A stretch of 35,208 nt of DNA from Streptosporangiaceae bacterium (lineage in GTDB: Bacteria > Actinomycetota > Actinomycetes > Streptosporangiales > Streptosporangiaceae). The notes beneath the pieces were generated by a model that made no database searches, was not told the DNA's origin, and worked only from the letters and a program-made list of their open reading frames with translations. Where the stretch lies: the NCBI GenBank assembly GCA_030038495.1, contig JASHOV010000547.1:1-35208 (forward strand), written 5' to 3'. Positions 7,766 to 16,625 of this stretch are shown one piece after another. Both the position numbers and the translations under genes were made by a program. Each line of letters begins with the position of its first letter. Within the stretch, counting starts at the first letter, position 1.

Positions 7766-9844
7766 CTATCGACTATGATACAGCAGGTCGATAATCGAGT
7801 GGTTCTTCGATTTGTCCGCGGCAAGGAACTCCAGCCGCGTGCTAAAGGGCTCGTCGGGCGCGGACACACCGGAACCGATGAGGGTAAAGGACGGAGCACG
7901 GCGTCCGAGGCCCGCGGAATACCAGCCGAGTATGGGGTTGGTCGCGCCCCGGTGCAGCGTCCACCTCAGCTTGGGGGGCAGCTCCATGCGGGCCGAGCCT
8001 GGCAGCGTCGCGCCGCGCCACCTGAGCAGGGCATCCGTTCCGTCGAGTTCCGCGTAGACCTCCGGGCCGAGGTGGAACGCGAGGCGGATATCGTGGCTGC
8101 CGCCGAAGATCTCATCGACTATGTCTATGGCGCGTGAGGCCCGGTCAAGGCGGACGCAGCGGCGGTGCCGCGCCGACGGCATGAGGGAGACGTAGCCATC
8201 GTGCTCGGCCGTCCACTCGGCTGCGTCGCCTATGTCCTGCACTTCGAGCTCCTGAGCGCTGGCATGCCTGAGCCAGAGGAACGGGCCGCCCGCGCCTGAC
8301 TGGTCGCGCCCGTCAATCTCGACCGTATTGTGCCCGATCGTCGAGCGGAAGTACGAGCGCCAGTCGGGATCGCCGTGGTAGCAGTAGGTGCCCGGATCGG
8401 CGAGAATATCGACGCCGCCGCATCGGACCTCGACGGACAGCGCGTCCGCGTGCGCGTGCGCGGCGATGCTGAGATAGCCGTGCGGCCCGCCGTCGCAGCG
8501 GCACCAGATCTCCGGGTCCCGGCCCGGAGCGGTCCGCAGCAGGGTCACGCCCGCGTCGGCGAATCGCCAGGGCCTGCACTCGGGCCGCCCTGGCACGGCG
8601 CGGGGCGTCGTCGGCGCGAGGCCCGCGATGATCGTGCTGGCAGCGTCGGGTGCGATGGTCGGCCACCAGTCGAGCCTGCCGAACCTGGCCGCGCCGAGAG
8701 CGAGCAGTGACGGCCAGCGGTTGGCGGCGGGCGGGTCGAGCAGCAGCACGCGGCCCTCGTCGCCATCACCCTGGCGGGGTGGCCGGAGTCGCTCGTCCAG
8801 GAGAGCGGCACCGCTGTCCACCATCGCGCACAGCCGGTCGAGCGTGGCGTCGCTCAGCGGATGGCCAGCCGCCTCCGCCTCGGCGGCCGCCAGCAGCCCG
8901 AGTTCGGTCACAAAGCAGTGGTAGTCGGAGGCGAGCTCCCGGTTTATGCCGGACGCAAACGTATTGCGGATGAGCTCGCGCTCCAGCAGCTTTCCTGATT
9001 CTCTGCGCCAGCTGCCGCTTTGCCGGAACCATGGAAAAGCGCAGCTAGCCACCAGCTGCCCCGCGGCCTCGGCGATAACGTGATTATTAGCCGATGAGCC
9101 GCGGCTTCGGAACGTGGCCAGGTACTGCTGATGCCAGCGAATTTGCCGGACCGCGAGCCCGTTGTCCTCGAACAGCGCGCCGACCTTCGGCCAGTCATCG
9201 AGCAGGCGCCGGATCCAGGCCATGCTGATAAGGCGGATGCCGATCTCGATGCCGCTCGTCCAGTTGACCCCGGACAGGAACGGGTTCTCCCGCCACCACG
9301 AGGTGAGCTGGTCGCTCACCCGGCGGGCATACTCTTCCTCATGGCTCAGGTACCAAGCGGTAGCGAGCAGCGTGAGGTGCTGCAGCCGGGAGATCTCCCA
9401 TATCTGCTTGACGTTGCCCGTCTGGCTCTCTGACCGCTGGTTGATCCGGAACGCGTACCGGCAGTCCGGGGCGCGCAGCCCGGTCACCGGGTCGTGGAAC
9501 CAGTCAGGCTGGGCCATGTCGTCCCGGTCCACGCCGAGCACCGTCCACGCACCGCACAGCAGCTCGCTCGCGGCGGTAAGGACGGCGTTCCTGGCCTCTT
9601 CGGGCACAAGCGCCGGGGTACCGGTCCGCAGCGTAGCCACGAAACGGTGGCCACCCGCGGCCCCGCTCGCCGCCCCGGCCGCCGCCCCGGCCGCCGCGCG
9701 GACGAGGTCAGCGCGGTGCACCTGCTTGCGCGACCACGCCGCCTGCAGCGCCTTGTCGCGCGCCCGCCACAGCAGCTCGGCCGGCGACATCCTGGCGAGC
9801 CGGCGCGCGTACCAGGCCAGCCCCGATGCTTGCGTCGTGGTCAT
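7766..9844 (-). CDS. Heparinase II/III-like (alginate lyase superfamily) protein
   Basis: NNHVIAEAAGQLVASCAFPWF, YHCFVTELGLLAAAEAEAAGHPLSD, HAHADALSVEVRCGGVDILADPGTYCYHGD, RSTIGHNTVEIDGRDQS. ATG at 9844 overlaps the upstream stop (ATGA); the track start at 9952 is probably too long. Confidence 0.88.
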   Translation of the reverse strand: MTTTQASGLAWYARRLARMSPAELLWRARDKALQAAWSRKQVHRADLVRAAAGAAAGAASGAAGGHRFVATLRTGTPALVPEEARNAVLTAASELLCGAWTVLGVDRDDMAQPDWFHDPVTGLRAPDCRYAFRINQRSESQTGNVKQIWEISRLQHLTLLATAWYLSHEEEYARRVSDQLTSWWRENPFLSGVNWTSGIEIGIRLISMAWIRRLLDDWPKVGALFEDNGLAVRQIRWHQQYLATFRSRGSSANNHVIAEAAGQLVASCAFPWFRQSGSWRRESGKLLERELIRNTFASGINRELASDYHCFVTELGLLAAAEAEAAGHPLSDATLDRLCAMVDSGAALLDERLRPPRQGDGDEGRVLLLDPPAANRWPSLLALGAARFGRLDWWPTIAPDAASTIIAGLAPTTPRAVPGRPECRPWRFADAGVTLLRTAPGRDPEIWCRCDGGPHGYLSIAAHAHADALSVEVRCGGVDILADPGTYCYHGDPDWRSYFRSTIGHNTVEIDGRDQSGAGGPFLWLRHASAQELEVQDIGDAAEWTAEHDGYVSLMPSARHRRCVRLDRASRAIDIVDEIFGGSHDIRLAFHLGPEVYAELDGTDALLRWRGATLPGSARMELPPKLRWTLHRGATNPILGWYSAGLGRRAPSFTLIGSGVSAPDEPFSTRLEFLAADKSKNHSIIDLLYHSR

Positions 9845-12039
9845 ATCCGCTCCGGCCCGCCGGTCGTGAGACTGTCCTGCACGGCTATGGTCGCCCGCGT
9901 CGTGGCGATCAGCGATGCCAGCGAGATGGGCATGGGCGCGCCGGTCCGGCACGCCTCGACGAACTGCGCCACCTGACGTCGCTGGCCCTTGTCCTGGCCG
10001 CCGCGCGACCTTGCGGACCGCCTGCGCCGCCCGGTCCAGACGGCCGCCCGCCGGAAGTTATCGAGCCGCGCCGTGCGGCCGCCGCCGGAGGCGTCGAAGG
10101 TTTCCTTCGGATAGCGGGCATTGCCGCCCGTCAGGTAGCTGATCGATGCGGTGGACCGATTCGCGAACCGGATGATCGCCTGCACGTCGCCGTGCTCCGG
10201 GCCGGCCTGGGCGAATACCTCCTCCGGCAGGCTGTCCGTCCACCAGCTGAGCGTGTCGATGAAATGGCCGCCCTCGCCGACGAACCGCGATCCCTCAAGG
10301 TCCTCGTTGCGGTACCAGCTGTCGGACGCCAGCTGGCCGGCGTTCACCAGGTAGCGGGCGGACGACGGGGTTCCGGGCCCGAAGTCCGACTTCAGCTGCG
10401 CCAGCATCGGCGCGAAACGCCGGTTGAAGCCGACCATCAGCCGGTCGTTGCCCGTGCTCGCCACGGTGTCGGCGATCCGCTCGAGCTCGTCGCCGGTCAG
10501 GGCGAGCGGCTTCTCCACGAACACCGCCTTGCCGGTCTGCAGCGCGCGGCAGACCAGGTCGGCGTGGGTGTGGTGGCGGGTCACGATGAAGATGGCGTCC
10601 AGTTGCTCATCGCCGAGCACGGCATCAGCGGCCGTCGATGCGGTCGTGAACCCGAATCGGCGCTGGGCGTTGGCCGCCGACAGCGACCGGGTCGTGGCCA
10701 CGTGCGCCAGCTGCACGCCGTCGAGCCGGGCGAGCTGCGGCAGCAGCATCGATGAGGCGTAGTTGCCCGCTCCTATGAACCCCACGGCCAGCTGCCGCGC
10801 TCCGGCGCCGCGCGGCCCGCGGGCGCTGCCGCCCGTGTTCTGGCTGCCGCCCGTGTTCTGGCTGACCGGCACCTGGCTGCCGGAGGTCGGCGGCGGAGCC
10901 TCGGCCGGCGCCGGGTACTCGAGCAGGACGCCTACCGCCGCCAGCGCGCCCGACGCGAGGCGGTTGTACACCTCGGTCGCGTTCTCCATCGGGAAGACGC
11001 CGGACACGAGCGATTCGACCTCGAGGTCGTTGCGCGCGATCAGGTCGAGGAAGCAGGCGAGGTTGCGGCGCTCGGTCCAGCGGACGTAGCCGGCCGGGTA
11101 GTCGATGCCCTCGAGCTCGTACCGGTCGTCATAGCGACCCGGTCCGTAGGACCGGGAGAAGCGGACGTCGAGCTCCTTGTCGTAATAGGCGTTCCACGGC
11201 AGGTCAAGCCGGGTCTTACCGATATCCACCACGCGGGCGCGGTCTCTGGCCAGCCGGGCGGCAGCCTCGACCGGTCCGTTGGACGACCCGCCGGCCGCCA
11301 GCAGCACGTGGTCGGCACCGCGCCCGTCTGTCATCCCGGCCAGTGCCTGCTGGACTGCCGCCAGCCCGTCCTCCGTCGGTGCCGCGCAGAGCACTGCCCC
11401 GGCCTTCTCGGCCAGCCGGCAGCGCTCCTCGACGACGTCGAGCCCGACGACGCGCACTCCAGCAGCGATCAGCAGCCTGATCGCCAGCTGGCCGACGAGG
11501 CCGAGCCCTATCACGCAGGCGCTGTCGCCCAGCTGGACCTCGGCTCGCCGGACGCCCTGCATGGCGATGGCCCCGACGGTCGCGAATGCCGCATGCTCGG
11601 GCGCGACGCCTGATGGCACCGGAACGCAGAGGTTGACCGGGATCCAGTTGTACTCGGCGTGCAGGGCGTGCTCGTTGCCCGCGGCCGCGACCAGCTGGCC
11701 GACCCTGAACTCCTCCGCTCCCCGGCCCACCTCGACTACGACACCGCAGAGTGAGTAGCCAAGCGGCGTATAGGAATCGAGCCGGTTCATGACCTTCTTG
11801 TAGGTGCCGACCGCGCCCTGCTGCGCCACCGAGTCGAGCACCTTGCGGACCTGGTCAGGACGTGCCCTGGCCTTGCCGACCATGGACATCCTGGCCTCGG
11901 TCAGCTTCATCATCTCGGTGCCGGTCGAGATGAGCGAGAACAGCGATCGCACCAGCACGCCGCCCGGCCTGCAGGAGGGGGCCGGCACGTCCAGGACGGT
12001 CAGCTCGCCGGACTTGTAGTTCTGCGCTATCTGCTTCAT
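9841..12039 (-). CDS. Bi-domain oxidoreductase: zinc-type alcohol dehydrogenase fused to Gfo/Idh/MocA-family oxidoreductase
   Basis: N-terminal MDR domain (GLGLVGQLAIRLLIAAGVRVVGLDV) and C-terminal AVGFIGAGNYASSMLLPQLARL...VEKPLALTGDEL in one ORF. Confidence 0.9.
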   Translation of the reverse strand: MKQIAQNYKSGELTVLDVPAPSCRPGGVLVRSLFSLISTGTEMMKLTEARMSMVGKARARPDQVRKVLDSVAQQGAVGTYKKVMNRLDSYTPLGYSLCGVVVEVGRGAEEFRVGQLVAAAGNEHALHAEYNWIPVNLCVPVPSGVAPEHAAFATVGAIAMQGVRRAEVQLGDSACVIGLGLVGQLAIRLLIAAGVRVVGLDVVEERCRLAEKAGAVLCAAPTEDGLAAVQQALAGMTDGRGADHVLLAAGGSSNGPVEAAARLARDRARVVDIGKTRLDLPWNAYYDKELDVRFSRSYGPGRYDDRYELEGIDYPAGYVRWTERRNLACFLDLIARNDLEVESLVSGVFPMENATEVYNRLASGALAAVGVLLEYPAPAEAPPPTSGSQVPVSQNTGGSQNTGGSARGPRGAGARQLAVGFIGAGNYASSMLLPQLARLDGVQLAHVATTRSLSAANAQRRFGFTTASTAADAVLGDEQLDAIFIVTRHHTHADLVCRALQTGKAVFVEKPLALTGDELERIADTVASTGNDRLMVGFNRRFAPMLAQLKSDFGPGTPSSARYLVNAGQLASDSWYRNEDLEGSRFVGEGGHFIDTLSWWTDSLPEEVFAQAGPEHGDVQAIIRFANRSTASISYLTGGNARYPKETFDASGGGRTARLDNFRRAAVWTGRRRRSARSRGGQDKGQRRQVAQFVEACRTGAPMPISLASLIATTRATIAVQDSLTTGGPERI
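10825..10864. repeat. 18-bp tandem repeat (about 2.2 copies) in the interdomain linker of the bi-domain oxidoreductase
   Basis: gctgccgcccgtgttctg repeated directly at 10825-10842 and 10843-10860, followed by gctg; encodes QNTGGSQNTGGS. Confidence 0.9.
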
Positions 12040-12088
12040 CGCATCCTCTGGCCGGCTCCGCGCCCGGCGCCCGGCGCCGGTTTCCTTG

Positions 12089-13999
12089 TCATGCCGCCAC
12101 GCCCTGGGACTGCGCGTGCCGGTACCACAGCTCGAGTGTCAGCAACTGCCAGATCTGCTTCGAGAAGTCCTCGCGACCTTCCTGATTAGCAGCGACGAGC
12201 TCGCCCACGGCGGCGCGCCGGATCATTCCCGACTGCACGAGCCGGCCGCCGACGAGCACGTCAGCGACCAGCTCCCGCAGGTCCCCGCGCACCCACGCGC
12301 GCAGCGGGGCGCTGAACGACGCCTTCGGCCGGTACACGATCTCGTCCGGCAGCCAGCTCTCGGCCGCGCGCTTGAGCGCGGCCTTCCCCTGCCGTCCGCG
12401 GATCTTCGCGCTGCCGGGTATTGAGAACGCCGCCTCCGCCACGACCGGGTCGACGAAAGGGACCCGGACCTCGACCGAGGCCGCCATGCTCGACCGGTCG
12501 GTGTAGCCGAGGTTCAGTCCCGGCAGGAACATGCGCGCGTCGGCCAGGCACATCCGGCTGACCTCGTCGGTTAGCGCGTTGTCGTGATAGATCTCGCTGT
12601 GCTCAGCGACCACGTCGTCGACGTAGCCGGCGAGGTCGGGGCTGACGAGCGCCACCAGCTCGGCCGGGTCGTAGAGGGTGTAGCTGCGCCGGAAACGCGG
12701 CTCCTCCGCCAGTTCGGCGAACGTCAGGAAGCGCTTGGCCCACCTGGCGTAGCGCAGTCCGCGGCCGCCCGCGGTGACCGGCAGCCAGCGCACAGCCGGC
12801 CGGATCACGCCGTGCCGCACCGCGCCGGGCAGCCGACGATACCGGCCGGCAAGCACGCAGGCCAGGTGCTTGCGGTAGCCGCCGAAGAGCTCGTCGGCGC
12901 CCATCCCGGACAGGATGACCTTGACGCCGCGCTCGTGCGCGGCCTCGCACATCAGCAGCGTGTTGATCGCCGCCGGATCGCCGATCGGCTCGTCGAGCAC
13001 GTCCACGATGCGCGGCAGCATGTCGACAATGTCCGGCTCGATCTCGATCTCATGCAGGCTGATGCCGTACCTGGCCGCCACCTTCCTGGCGTAGACGGCG
13101 TCATCGGGCATAGCCTCCAGCCGCTGGTCCTCGGGCCGGAAGGTGATCGTGTAGGCGTCGATGCCCGGGTTCGCCTGGTGGGCGAGCACCGTGACAATGC
13201 TGGAGTCCAGGCCGCCGGAGAGGAAGCTCGAGATCGGCACGTCGGACACCAGATGGGCGGCGACCGATTCCTCGACCACCGCGCGCAAGTCGGCCGGAGG
13301 TCCCGCCGCCGCCCTGGCGGCGACATCGGTGATCTGCCAGTACTGCCGCGCTGACACGTTGCCGTCGGGGGTGATCAGCGCCCACGATCCTGCGGGCAGC
13401 TTGCGCACCCCGTCGATCGAGCAGCGCTGTTCCGGCAGCCAGTAGTAGAGCATGGAGGCGATCAGCGCGCCTGGCTCGATCCGCAGCTCGGCACCCACGG
13501 CTGCCACCAGCGACTTCAGCTCGGAGGCGAAAACGACGCCGCCGCCGCGGGGCAGGTAGTACAGCGGCTTGATGCCGAACGGGTCCCGCGCCAGGACGAG
13601 GTCTCCCGTGCGCTCGTCCACCAGCGCGAAGGCGAACATGCCGCGGAAACGCCCCAGTGCCTCCGCACCCCAGCGTCGCCAGGCCTCGAGCACCACCTCG
13701 GTGTCGGAGCTGGTCCGGAAGCGGACGCCGAAGCCCTGCAGCTCGGCTCGCAGCGCCTTGTAGTTGTACAGCTCGCCGTTGTAGACGATCGTGAGACCGT
13801 CCTTGCGCAGCGGCTGATCGGCGGCCGAGCTGAGATCGATGATGGACAGCCGGCGAAAGCCAAGCTGCGCCGACACGCGGTCGGTGTCGTGGCTCCAGGT
13901 GCCGGCCGAGTCCGGGCCGCGGTGCGCGATCCGGTCGGTCATGATGTCGACTAGCTTCTGGCCGTCTGCCTGCTGATAGCAGCCCGCGATGCCGCACAT
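12089..13999 (-). CDS. asnB: Asparagine synthase (glutamine-hydrolysing)-like amidotransferase
   Basis: [14 protein letters not shown] (Cys2 Ntn amidotransferase), [41 protein letters not shown]-loop. True ATG at 13999; the track start at 14227 runs into the upstream gene. Confidence 0.92.
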   Translation of the reverse strand: MCGIAGCYQQADGQKLVDIMTDRIAHRGPDSAGTWSHDTDRVSAQLGFRRLSIIDLSSAADQPLRKDGLTIVYNGELYNYKALRAELQGFGVRFRTSSDTEVVLEAWRRWGAEALGRFRGMFAFALVDERTGDLVLARDPFGIKPLYYLPRGGGVVFASELKSLVAAVGAELRIEPGALIASMLYYWLPEQRCSIDGVRKLPAGSWALITPDGNVSARQYWQITDVAARAAAGPPADLRAVVEESVAAHLVSDVPISSFLSGGLDSSIVTVLAHQANPGIDAYTITFRPEDQRLEAMPDDAVYARKVAARYGISLHEIEIEPDIVDMLPRIVDVLDEPIGDPAAINTLLMCEAAHERGVKVILSGMGADELFGGYRKHLACVLAGRYRRLPGAVRHGVIRPAVRWLPVTAGGRGLRYARWAKRFLTFAELAEEPRFRRSYTLYDPAELVALVSPDLAGYVDDVVAEHSEIYHDNALTDEVSRMCLADARMFLPGLNLGYTDRSSMAASVEVRVPFVDPVVAEAAFSIPGSAKIRGRQGKAALKRAAESWLPDEIVYRPKASFSAPLRAWVRGDLRELVADVLVGGRLVQSGMIRRAAVGELVAANQEGREDFSKQIWQLLTLELWYRHAQSQGVAA

Positions 14000-14000
14000 G

Positions 14001-15221
14001 TCAGCCAGCGGCCCGATGCGCAGGCGCGGGTTCGGGGCCCTGCCCGAGAACGGTGCGGTAGACGCCGAGGTAAGCGAGCTCCTGATGCGGCCACGCCAGC
14101 TGCTGCTCCACGCGCATCCTGCCCAGCTTGCCGAGCCGGTGCCGCCTCGGCTCGTCGTCCATAAGCTCGACGATGGCGGCGGCGTACTCGGCGACGCTGT
14201 TCGGCGTGACGTAGATCGCGGCTTCACCGGCCGACACCCGGGTCTCGCGCAGGTCGAAGGCCACCACGGGTAGCTCGAACGCCATGTACTCCATCGTCTT
14301 ATTCATGGTGGATAGGTCGTTGAGCGGGTTTTTCGGGTCAGGAGACAGGCCGACATCGGCGGTGGACATGATCGTCGCGACCAGGTCGTCGGGAGCCCGG
14401 CCGGTGAATTCCACGTGCCCGGCCAGGCCCAGCTCGTTCCGCAGCGCCACCAGGTCGTCGAAGCAGTCACCCGAGCCGATCAGCGTGAAGGCGATGTCGT
14501 CCCGGCGGAGCTCGTGCACCACCATGTCGGCCGCACGGACCACGATGTCGACGCCATCCTGCGGGCCCATGACACCGATGTAGGCGGCCAGATGACGGCG
14601 CCCCCGCCGCACCCCCGGCTCGGCCGGGCCGCGCTCGAGCCGGTTTGGGTCCGGGCCCGATCGCACCACGGTGACGGCCGTCGCCGCCTTCCCGCTGCGG
14701 CCCACGGCTATGTCGCGGTAGGAGTCATTGGTGGCGATCACGTGGTCCGCCGTCCGGTGAGTTGCCCGCTCCAGCGCGCGCAGGGCCAGATAGGGAAGCC
14801 GCGGGCCGCCAGGGAACCGGGACTGGTAGAGCTCCGGGCAGAGGTCATGGTGGTCGAACACGAATCTGGTCCGGTCCAGCAATCGGAGCACGAGCGCGAT
14901 CGGCCAGAAAATATCCGGCGGATTGCAGGCCTGTATGACCTGGAACCGCCCCGACCGCCGCGCCTTCATCGTCAGCCAGGCGGTGGCGGCGAACGAGTAG
15001 GCGTACTCGTTGATGAAACCGAGCTTGCTGCCGCCCGGCGCATACGGGCGGTACTTATACAGCCGTACGCCGTCGACGATGTGGCGAGCCGGATCGCCCT
15101 GTCCTTTCGGGCATATGACGCTGACTTCATGCCCGGCCGACGTGAGCGCCCGGCACTCGAGCCACACCCTCCGGTCGAAGGGGACAGGAAGGTTCTGCAC
15201 GATGATCAGGATCCGGCTCAC
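14001..15221 (-). CDS. Glycosyltransferase family 4
   Basis: MSRILIIVQNLPVPFDRRVWLECRALTSAGHEVSVICPKG...FDHHDLCPELYQSRF...YMAFELPVVAFDL. Confidence 0.9.
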   Translation of the reverse strand: MSRILIIVQNLPVPFDRRVWLECRALTSAGHEVSVICPKGQGDPARHIVDGVRLYKYRPYAPGGSKLGFINEYAYSFAATAWLTMKARRSGRFQVIQACNPPDIFWPIALVLRLLDRTRFVFDHHDLCPELYQSRFPGGPRLPYLALRALERATHRTADHVIATNDSYRDIAVGRSGKAATAVTVVRSGPDPNRLERGPAEPGVRRGRRHLAAYIGVMGPQDGVDIVVRAADMVVHELRRDDIAFTLIGSGDCFDDLVALRNELGLAGHVEFTGRAPDDLVATIMSTADVGLSPDPKNPLNDLSTMNKTMEYMAFELPVVAFDLRETRVSAGEAAIYVTPNSVAEYAAAIVELMDDEPRRHRLGKLGRMRVEQQLAWPHQELAYLGVYRTVLGQGPEPAPAHRAAG

Positions 15222-15343
15222 CAGGCCAGCCCTTGGTATCGGCCAGCCTGGATCTCGTGGCCGACCACCGCAACTTTCATGGCGTCACTTCCCCGGGCTT
15301 GACGTGCTCACTTGGGCCGGCCTGGCGCCTCGCGCCTGACCGT

Positions 15344-15374
15344 AAATACGAGCGATGAAGCCGCGCGGTGATAC
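15344..15374 (-). promoter_or_regulatory. Cluster motif site: GTATCAC-N19-TATTTA upstream of GT4 (14001-15221)
   Basis: Reverse strand gtatcaccgcgcggcttcatcgctcgtatttacg. Confidence 0.6.
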
Positions 15375-15417
15375 GCCGGGGCAGACCCGAGATGCACGGA
15401 AAGGGCGGTTGAGGGAT

Positions 15418-15450
15418 GTATCAGCCCGCAGGCCCTGGTGCTCTAATTGC
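15418..15450 (+). promoter_or_regulatory. Cluster motif site: GTATCAG-N19-TAATTGC upstream of SDR (15497)
   Basis: gtatcagcccgcaggccctggtgctctaattgc on the + strand. Confidence 0.6.
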
Positions 15451-15496
15451 TGGTAATGCTGCTTCTTTGCCCGGCTGGCGGCCGAGGACGTTGGGG

Positions 15497-16582
15497 GTGA
15501 AGGTCTTGAAGGTCCTGGTTGCCGGCGATCGCGGTTATATCGGTGCCGTGCTTGTGCCGCTGCTGCGCTCATCCGGGCACGCGGTCGATGGCCTGGATCT
15601 TGACCTGTACCAGGGCTGTGACCTCGGGCCGATGCCTGCTCACATCGGGCCGCGGCGCCCGCAAGACATCCGGGACGCCGAGCCGGGCGAGCTGACCGGC
15701 TACGACGCGGTGATCTGCCTGGCGGCCCTGTCGAACGACCCGCTCGGTGATCTCAACCCCACGGCGACCTACTCGGTCAACCTGGAGGGGACGCTGCAAC
15801 TGGCACGCGCGGCCAAGCAGGCTGGCGTGCAGCGGTTCCTGTTCGCCTCGTCCTGCAGCCTCTATGGCGCGGCGGGCTCGGCCGCGGTCGCCGAGGACGC
15901 CGACCTGCTGCCGGTCACGCCCTACGGCGAAGCCAAGATCGCGGCCGAGCGCGAGCTGTCCCTGCTGGCCGACGCCAGCTTCAGCCCGACGTACCTGCGC
16001 AACGCCACCGCGTACGGGGCCTCGCCGCGACTGCGCCTGGACATCGTGGTCAACAACCTGACCGCGGTCGCGATGACCACAGGCGAGGTGCGCCTGCAGA
16101 GCGACGGGTCGCCCTGGCGGCCGCTGGTCCACATCGAAGACATAAGCCGGGCCTTCCTGGCCGTGCTCACCGCGCCGCGCGAGCTCATTCACGACGAGGC
16201 CTTCAACGTGGGTCGCCCGACCGACAATGTGCAAATCCGTGATATCGCGGAGCTGGTCCGCGAAGCCGTCGCCGGGTCCAGGATCTCGTTTGCCGATGGC
16301 GCCGGACCGGACCTGCGCAACTACCGGGTGGACTTCTCGAAGCTGACCGACACGTTCCCCGACCTCAAGCTGGCCTGGAGCGTCAGCCAGGGCATTGACG
16401 AGCTCGCGGCCGCCTACGCGGACTACGGGCTTACCTATGACGACTTCGTGTCGTCGCGGTTCGTCCGGCTCCGCCGGATCCGCGAGCTGCTCGCCGCGGG
16501 GGTAGTCGACGAGATGCTGCGACGACAGAGTGACAGCCAGGTCGCGGTACCGGCGTCCGGCATCGCCCGGGGGGCTCGTTGA
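15497..16582 (+). CDS. NAD-dependent epimerase/dehydratase (extended SDR)
   Basis: VLVAGDRGYIGAVLVPLLRSSGHAV Rossmann motif; FASSCSLYG, TPYGEAKIAAE (YxxxK). GTG at 15497 just before the Rossmann motif; the track start at 15416 falls in a promoter-like element. Confidence 0.85.
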   Translation: MKVLKVLVAGDRGYIGAVLVPLLRSSGHAVDGLDLDLYQGCDLGPMPAHIGPRRPQDIRDAEPGELTGYDAVICLAALSNDPLGDLNPTATYSVNLEGTLQLARAAKQAGVQRFLFASSCSLYGAAGSAAVAEDADLLPVTPYGEAKIAAERELSLLADASFSPTYLRNATAYGASPRLRLDIVVNNLTAVAMTTGEVRLQSDGSPWRPLVHIEDISRAFLAVLTAPRELIHDEAFNVGRPTDNVQIRDIAELVREAVAGSRISFADGAGPDLRNYRVDFSKLTDTFPDLKLAWSVSQGIDELAAAYADYGLTYDDFVSSRFVRLRRIRELLAAGVVDEMLRRQSDSQVAVPASGIARGAR

Positions 16583-16625
16583 AGGTCGGTGTCCACAGCC
16601 GACTGTCAACCGATGGACCACAGAA

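Noticed and set aside
9661-9704. GC-rich tandem ccccggccgccg units in the heparinase-like gene
   Set aside because: Encodes an Ala/Gly-rich stretch (AAAGAAAGAASGAAG); ordinary low-complexity coding sequence in high-GC DNA.
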